This document shows positions 1 to 6,400 of a DNA stretch of 8,024 nt, in pieces; positions within the stretch are counted from its first letter, which is position 1; every line of letters begins with the position of its first letter. The translations under genes and the position numbers were made by a program. Location: NCBI GenBank assembly GCA_943325255.2, contig CALPOS020000093.1, positions 1 through 8,024 on the forward strand, read 5' to 3'. This DNA comes from Sphingobacterium thalpophilum (GTDB lineage: Bacteria > Bacteroidota > Bacteroidia > Flavobacteriales > Flavobacteriaceae). The notes below the pieces were generated by a model that was not told the origin of the DNA, did not search any database, and saw only the letters and a list, made by a program, of their open reading frames with translations.

Positions 1-480
1 ACCGTAGGAAGTGTGGTAAGAACTTCAACGACTGCTTATGTAAACGGACCTTTAGCTTTGACGTTGCCATTAAGTTTGGTATCAGGATCTACTTATACTT
101 TCCCAATCGGAAAAGGAACACTAAATACATTTGCTTTAGTAAACCCAACAACCAATGCTGGAGGAACAGTTACTGTTCAAGCAGAAGCTTTTGATGGTGA
201 TGCTGCAGGAACGCCTGGTTTAAATATCAGCGCAATCAGCACAACTAAGTATTGGGCTGCTAGTATCACTGCTGGTGCTGCTAACTTTACCAATTCATTG
301 ATTCAGTTGAATGATGATTCAACTGGTAGAGATGCTATTGCTGGAAGTACTACTGTAAACGGTGCGTATGATATTCAGGGTGGTGTTGCGATTACAACAA
401 CCGCTACGTCATTGACCACTACCGCTCCGGCCAATACTACTTTGCCAGGTTTCTTTTTGATGGCGAATAAAGCAGCTGCG
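1..480 (+). other. N-proximal beta-rich module with TYTFPIGKG signature (incomplete at 5' side)
   Basis: Residues 1-160 carry the sequence features YVNGPLALTLP, then TYTFPIGKG, then a KYWAASI strand. From memory this combination recurs in large Bacteroidota surface proteins, usually ahead of Ig-like repeats. I know no firm function or family name for it. It is cut at its N-terminal side by the window edge. Confidence 0.5.
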
Positions 481-3400
481 AACTTGAGTAATGTGGTGAT
501 ATCTCCTGCTGGAAATCAATGTACTAACGTGGCGAGAACAATTACTGCAGACGTTACTCCTGGTGGTGGTGCGGTTACTAGCGTGTTGCTAAATTGGACT
601 TTAAACGGTGTTGCACAAACTGCAATTACTATGACTGCAACCACAACTAATGGTTTCCCATTGTTAGATTCTTATACTGCTACAATCCCAACGGTTGTTC
701 CGGCTAATGCTGCGGTTACTTGGTCTATAACAGCCACAGATGCGAATTCGTTAACTAAAACTTTTACAGGAGCCAGTTATCAAGATGAGCCTTTATTGGC
801 TTATACAGCACAGGCAACGGCTACTGTTACGAACATTTGTAATGTTGGTTCTAGTGTGTTGACTGCAGGTTTTGCATCTTTAGGGAATGGTACGATTGGC
901 ACAGGTACAGGAACAACTACTGCGACTGAAGAGTTGACAGCTTTTTGCAATAGAAGGGCTAGTTACAAAATGCAGCAATTATTTACGGCTGCTGAGTTGA
1001 CTGCTGCTGGATTATTTCCAGGGCCAATATCATCGCTAAAGTATACTATTACCTCTAATGGAGATAGTACTACAAATTCTAATTTTGTTGTAAAAATGGG
1101 TAATTCTAGTTTGACGGCGCTAACAGGTTTTGTGTCGACAGTTTCAGGATTTACAACTACATTTCCGTCAGCAACCTATACGCATGCAGTAGGAGTAAAT
1201 ACAATTACATTTAGTACTCCTTTTGTTTGGGACGGTATTTCTAATATTGTCATAGAGTTAAGTCATGGAGGTATTGATAGCATTAATAATGCTCAAACTA
1301 CTTTCACTACAACAACAAATAACATGACTGCTTTCGCATATAATGGTGCTGCAACAGCAACATTAAGTACGAAAAGATTGAATGTTATTTTAGGAGGAAC
1401 TCTTTCTCCTGCTATTTCTAGTGTGTTATGGTCTAATGGAGATACAACACTTTCTACGACAGTTTCTCCTGTGGTAACTACAGGTTATTCTGCGGTACTT
1501 ACAGTAGGTGCTTGCACAAAAACGACCAATACAGTGACTGTTAATGTCACTGCAACACCATTAACGCCAACGCAGGCTACTTTTGATGCTACTTGTGGTG
1601 TAAGTATACCAACAGTTTCTGTTGCAGATGCTAATTCCTATGTGACGCCATTATTCAAATGGTATGCTGCTGACGGAACGACTTTGTTACAATCTAATGT
1701 TTCAGCTACTTACTTAGGAAGTATTAGTGCTACAACAACTTTTAAAGTTAGCGTTGTAGATCCTACATCAGGTTGCGAAAGCGGTCAACTTACGGTTGTT
1801 GCTAGCGTAAATACTCCTGATGCTATTGATGCTATACCTAACCAACCATTATGTCTTTCTAATGGGGTTACGCTGACTGCTACAAGTGCTGGTGCTTATA
1901 CCTACACTTGGACTGCATCTCCTGCAGTTGGTAGCGGTATTGCTACCTCTTTGACAGGTGCTACCCAAACGATTACTCCAACGGCATTAGGCACTTATAC
2001 TTATACTGTTGTTGGAACCGATGGTGTTTGTACTGCGTCAACAACGTTTACTGCTACGGTTAATGCTTTCCCTATTCTTACTTCCGCTGTGGCTTCGCCT
2101 GCTTCAGTATGTGCAAACGGTATTAGTACGTTGACGGCTGTACAACCAACTGGCTTAGCAGGTTACAGTTTTGCTGGTTCGTCTGGTATTTACACTCCAA
2201 TAACAGGTGGTACTGCGACTACAGCAATTGGTGATGATGGAACGCAATTCCCATTGCCAATTGGATTTAACTTTACCTATAATGGGCAAGTGTTTACACA
2301 ATTTGGTGTGACTACTAATGGTCATATGACGCTTGGAGCGGCTATCGCTTCATCTTCATGGACTAATGACTTGACGGATCGTACTAACGTATTAGCACCG
2401 ATGTGGGATGATAATCATCTTGGAACGGGTAATATTACCTACAGTTTAGCTGGAACGGCTGGAAGTCAAGTTTTGACTGTTCAATGGCAGAACGTTCCTA
2501 TTGGTGACAACGGTACTGGTTTTGGTTCTACTGCGAATCCCGTAAACAACTATCAAGTTCAATTGTTTGAGAATACCAATGTGGTTAGATTCAATTACGG
2601 AACTTTGAGTGCAGCGAACTTGCCTACTGCTTCTATTGGTATCACTGGGGCTAGCGGAACATTCTTGAGTGTTACGCCTGGTTCGCCAGCAAGCGCATCT
2701 ACGAGAAGTTCAGTAACAGCGAACAACAGTATATCGTCGGTGACAAATATTCCCTCAGGGACATCGTATACTTTCACACCGGCTGTTCCTAAACCGATAA
2801 CATGGGCACCAACAACCGATTTGTATACCGATGCGTTGGCAACAGTTCCTTACACAGGAACTAATGCTGCTGTCGTTTATTCTAAACCAACGGTAACAAG
2901 AAACTATGTTGCTACGATAAGTGAGAATGGATGTGATACACTTTCAGGTACAGTTACTGTAACTCAAAATGCTGAGGTAGTGAATGACCCAACTGGTCCA
3001 ACAGCAATTTGTTTGGGTAGCCCAACCATTCCTGCAGGTCCAATTACGTACACTAATGGTCAGGTAACTACTTCTTATTTCTCTTCTAACCCTGCTGTAG
3101 CTACGATTGATCAAGCTACTGGAGTATTAACTCCGCTTACTGCAGGTACGACGAATATTACGGCTCAAAATATCAATTTGACAACTGGTTGTACCAGCAA
3201 TGCTGCAAATGCATTGGCTGTAACGGTATCTGCTCCGATCGCAATTACAACTAATCCATTATCTCAAACAGTGTTAGAGTATGATGGTATTACGCCAACG
3301 ACTACAACCTTTACAGCAGCTGCTTCAGGTTCTGTAGCTAGTTACCAATGGCAAGTGTCACCAACTGGTGGTACAGGAACTTATGTTGATATCTTAGCAA

Positions 3401-6400
3401 GTGATCCATTGTATAGTGGACAACTTACCAATACCTTATCGATTGCTAATGCTACGGCTGCGGTTTATAGTGGTAAATACTACCTTTGTGTAGTTACTCC
3501 TGTAGGTCCATGTACACCAGCTATTGAAACGACAGGTGCATTATTGACTGTGTCTGATTTGACGACGACAGATCCTACTTTTGGTACTCCAATTTGCGGA
3601 ACAGGTAATCATACTTTCAGCACTGTTTCTGTGCCTGCTACAGGTGTAACTTATGAGTGGTATTATGCTACTGATAATACATTGAATGACGCACAAGCTA
3701 TTACGGGTGATTTTGGTGGACTTACTTTCCCATTGGGAGTTTCGGGTGCATCATTAGAAGTAAATGGTCTTTCTGCTACAGAAAATGGCTACTACTTTTT
3801 CGTAGTTGCTACTTTCGGATCTTCATTTGTTCAATCTAATGCTGCTGGTGTTGTAGTGAATACTTCACAATCTGTAGTAACGACAGGTCCAAGTGCGGTT
3901 CAAGATGCTACAGTTTGTTTTAATTCTGTAAACACTAGAACTTTTACCGTTTCTTCTAGTGGTGGTGCTGGTTTCCAATGGCAATATTCTGCCGATGGAA
4001 CTACAGGTTGGGCTAATGTAGTTAATGCTACTCCAGCAGGCGCTACTTATTTAACTCCAACAGGCGCTACTTTAACAGTAAACAGTTCTGCGGCTTTGGC
4101 TGCTGGAAATTATTTCTACAGATGTGTTGTGGCAGGCCCTAGCGGATGTCCAGGTATCAATTCTAATGTAGCTCAGTTGAGTGTTACTACACCGACTATC
4201 AATGTAAGTGCTAGTGTTCCTAATATTTGTGGTGCGGCAACTAGTATATTGACAGCTACTGGTGCAGCAACTTATGCTTGGACTGCGTCTGCTAGTTTGT
4301 CTGGACCACTTAACTTAGATTTTGTTACTGCTAATCCTACTGCAACCACTACCTATACTGTTACAGGTACAGATGCGTCAGGTTGTATTGCTACCGGAAC
4401 AGTAACTGTTACTGTAAACCCAGCGATAACTGCTACCGCTACTGCTACTCCTAATGTAGTTTGTACAGGAACTGATAGTCAATTGTTGGCTACATATACT
4501 CCTGTTGCAACTGCAGCTCCATCTAGCTATTCTTTTGCTGGATCGACAGGAACTTACACTCCAATAACTGGTGGTACTGTTTCTACTGCAGTGGGTGACG
4601 ACGTAACTCAGTTTCCATTACCAATTGGTTTTAACTTTACCTATAATGGTACTGTTTTCACTGATTTTGGTTTGAGTACCAATGGTACTATCCGTTTGGG
4701 AACTTTAACCCCACCTTCATTCAGCAATAACTTGGCAACCACAACCAACAATAACACCATTGCTCCATTGTGGGATGATAATGATAATACTACAGGTACG
4801 ATAAGCTATGCAGTAACAGGAACGTCTCCTAATCGTGTACTTACTGTTCAATGGGCGAATGTTTCTATTGGTGGTAGTGGTTCTAATGCTAACGCTGTTA
4901 ATAACTTCCAAGTGCAGTTGTTTGAAACGACCAATGTGGTGCGTTTTAACTATGGCAATTTAGTACCTAATGCTTTGACTGCTTCTATTGGTATTACTGG
5001 AGCAACCGGAAACTTCTTGAGTGTAACTCCTGGAGCTCCTGCGAGTGTTTCTTCTGTAACAGCGAACAACGGAGTTTCATCTGTAGCGAATATTCCAACA
5101 GGAACTTCGTATACATTTACACCTCCAGTATTGCCAACGATTACGTATTCTTGGTCTCCAAGTACTTTCTTGAGTGATCCAAACATTGCTAATCCGATTG
5201 CAACTGCGGTTACTACAGAAACGACTTATACTTTAACAGTAACTAGCTCAACAGGTTGTTCAGATACTGAAACTGTAACTGTAGGAATTGCTGCAGCAAT
5301 TGCTATTGCTGGTCAACCACAACCTGCTACTTTCTGTCAAGGAGAGACTGCTTCTCTTTCTATTGGAGCAACTGGTGCAAGTTTGATTTACCAATGGCGT
5401 TTAAATGGTGTGGATTTGTTTGGAGAAATTAACTCTAGCATAACTATTCCTAATGCTACTCCAGCCAATGCAGGAAACTATGATGTAGTAATTAATGATG
5501 TTTGTGGTAGTACTCCAGTAACCAGTAATGTTGCTGTGTTGACTATTGTGCCTTCACCTACAGTAAATGCTCCTACTGCATGGCCATCAACGGTTTGTGC
5601 AGGGACAACTACGACAGCAGTTCCTTTGACAGGTTCAGTAGGTGCTACTTTCAATATCACAGGTGGTGCAGCTATTGGTTTAGCTAACCAAACAGGTGTT
5701 ACTGAAATACCTTCGTTTACAGGTATCGCTGGAACTGCAACGTTATCAATTACACCGGTTGTTGGTACTTGTACTGGAACTGCTATTACTTATGCAGTTA
5801 CTATTCAAGCTTTACCAACGTCCGTTACAGTAAGTCCTGCAACAGCTACGATTTGTTCGTCAGATGTTAATGCGATTTTGTTGACAGGTGCTGGTGGAGC
5901 AATTCCACCTTCAGTGTATTGTACTCCAACTATTGGTTCGTCTGATGGTACTGACTTCCTAAACAATTTCTCTTTTGGAGGTATTGTAAATAATGCGTCA
6001 GGTCAATCTGCTTTGCAATATGGAAATTTCACTGGCTTAACTGCGAATGTAACTGCAGGTGTTGCAACACTAATGAGTTTGCAATCAGGCAGTTCTAGTC
6101 AGCAATATGGTATTTGGATTGATGGAAACCAAAATGGTGTTTTTGATGCAGCAGAGTTTCTGGCTTTGACTACTTCTTCAACTACCGCTGTGGTTAATGT
6201 CAATGTTACGCTTCCAACATCATTCTTGAATGGAGTTACTCGTATGCGTGTCATGGCGAGATTCTCTTCAGCTGTTGTAGCTGCTAACGCTTGTAGTTAT
6301 TCTAGTTATGGTGAGTATGAAGATTACAGTGTTAATATTACTGGTGCAACTAATCCGGTGCCTCAAGCTTATGTTTGGAGCTCTACTGGAGGAGGATTGT

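Noticed and set aside
2595..2777. Open frame of 60 codons on the - strand, with a similar one at 4950-5186
   Set aside because: They resemble each other only because they lie antisense to the same part of the duplicated module. Both are fully inside the long + frame and show no sign of being genes.
4426..4452. GCT/ACT-rich simple tract
   Set aside because: It encodes Thr-Ala residues like much of the gene; the units are imperfect and too short to argue for phase variation.
4717..4911. 64-codon open frame on the - strand (also 5478-5660)
   Set aside because: Antisense to recognisable domains of the main protein. Composition is that expected from reverse reading of the repeat codons.
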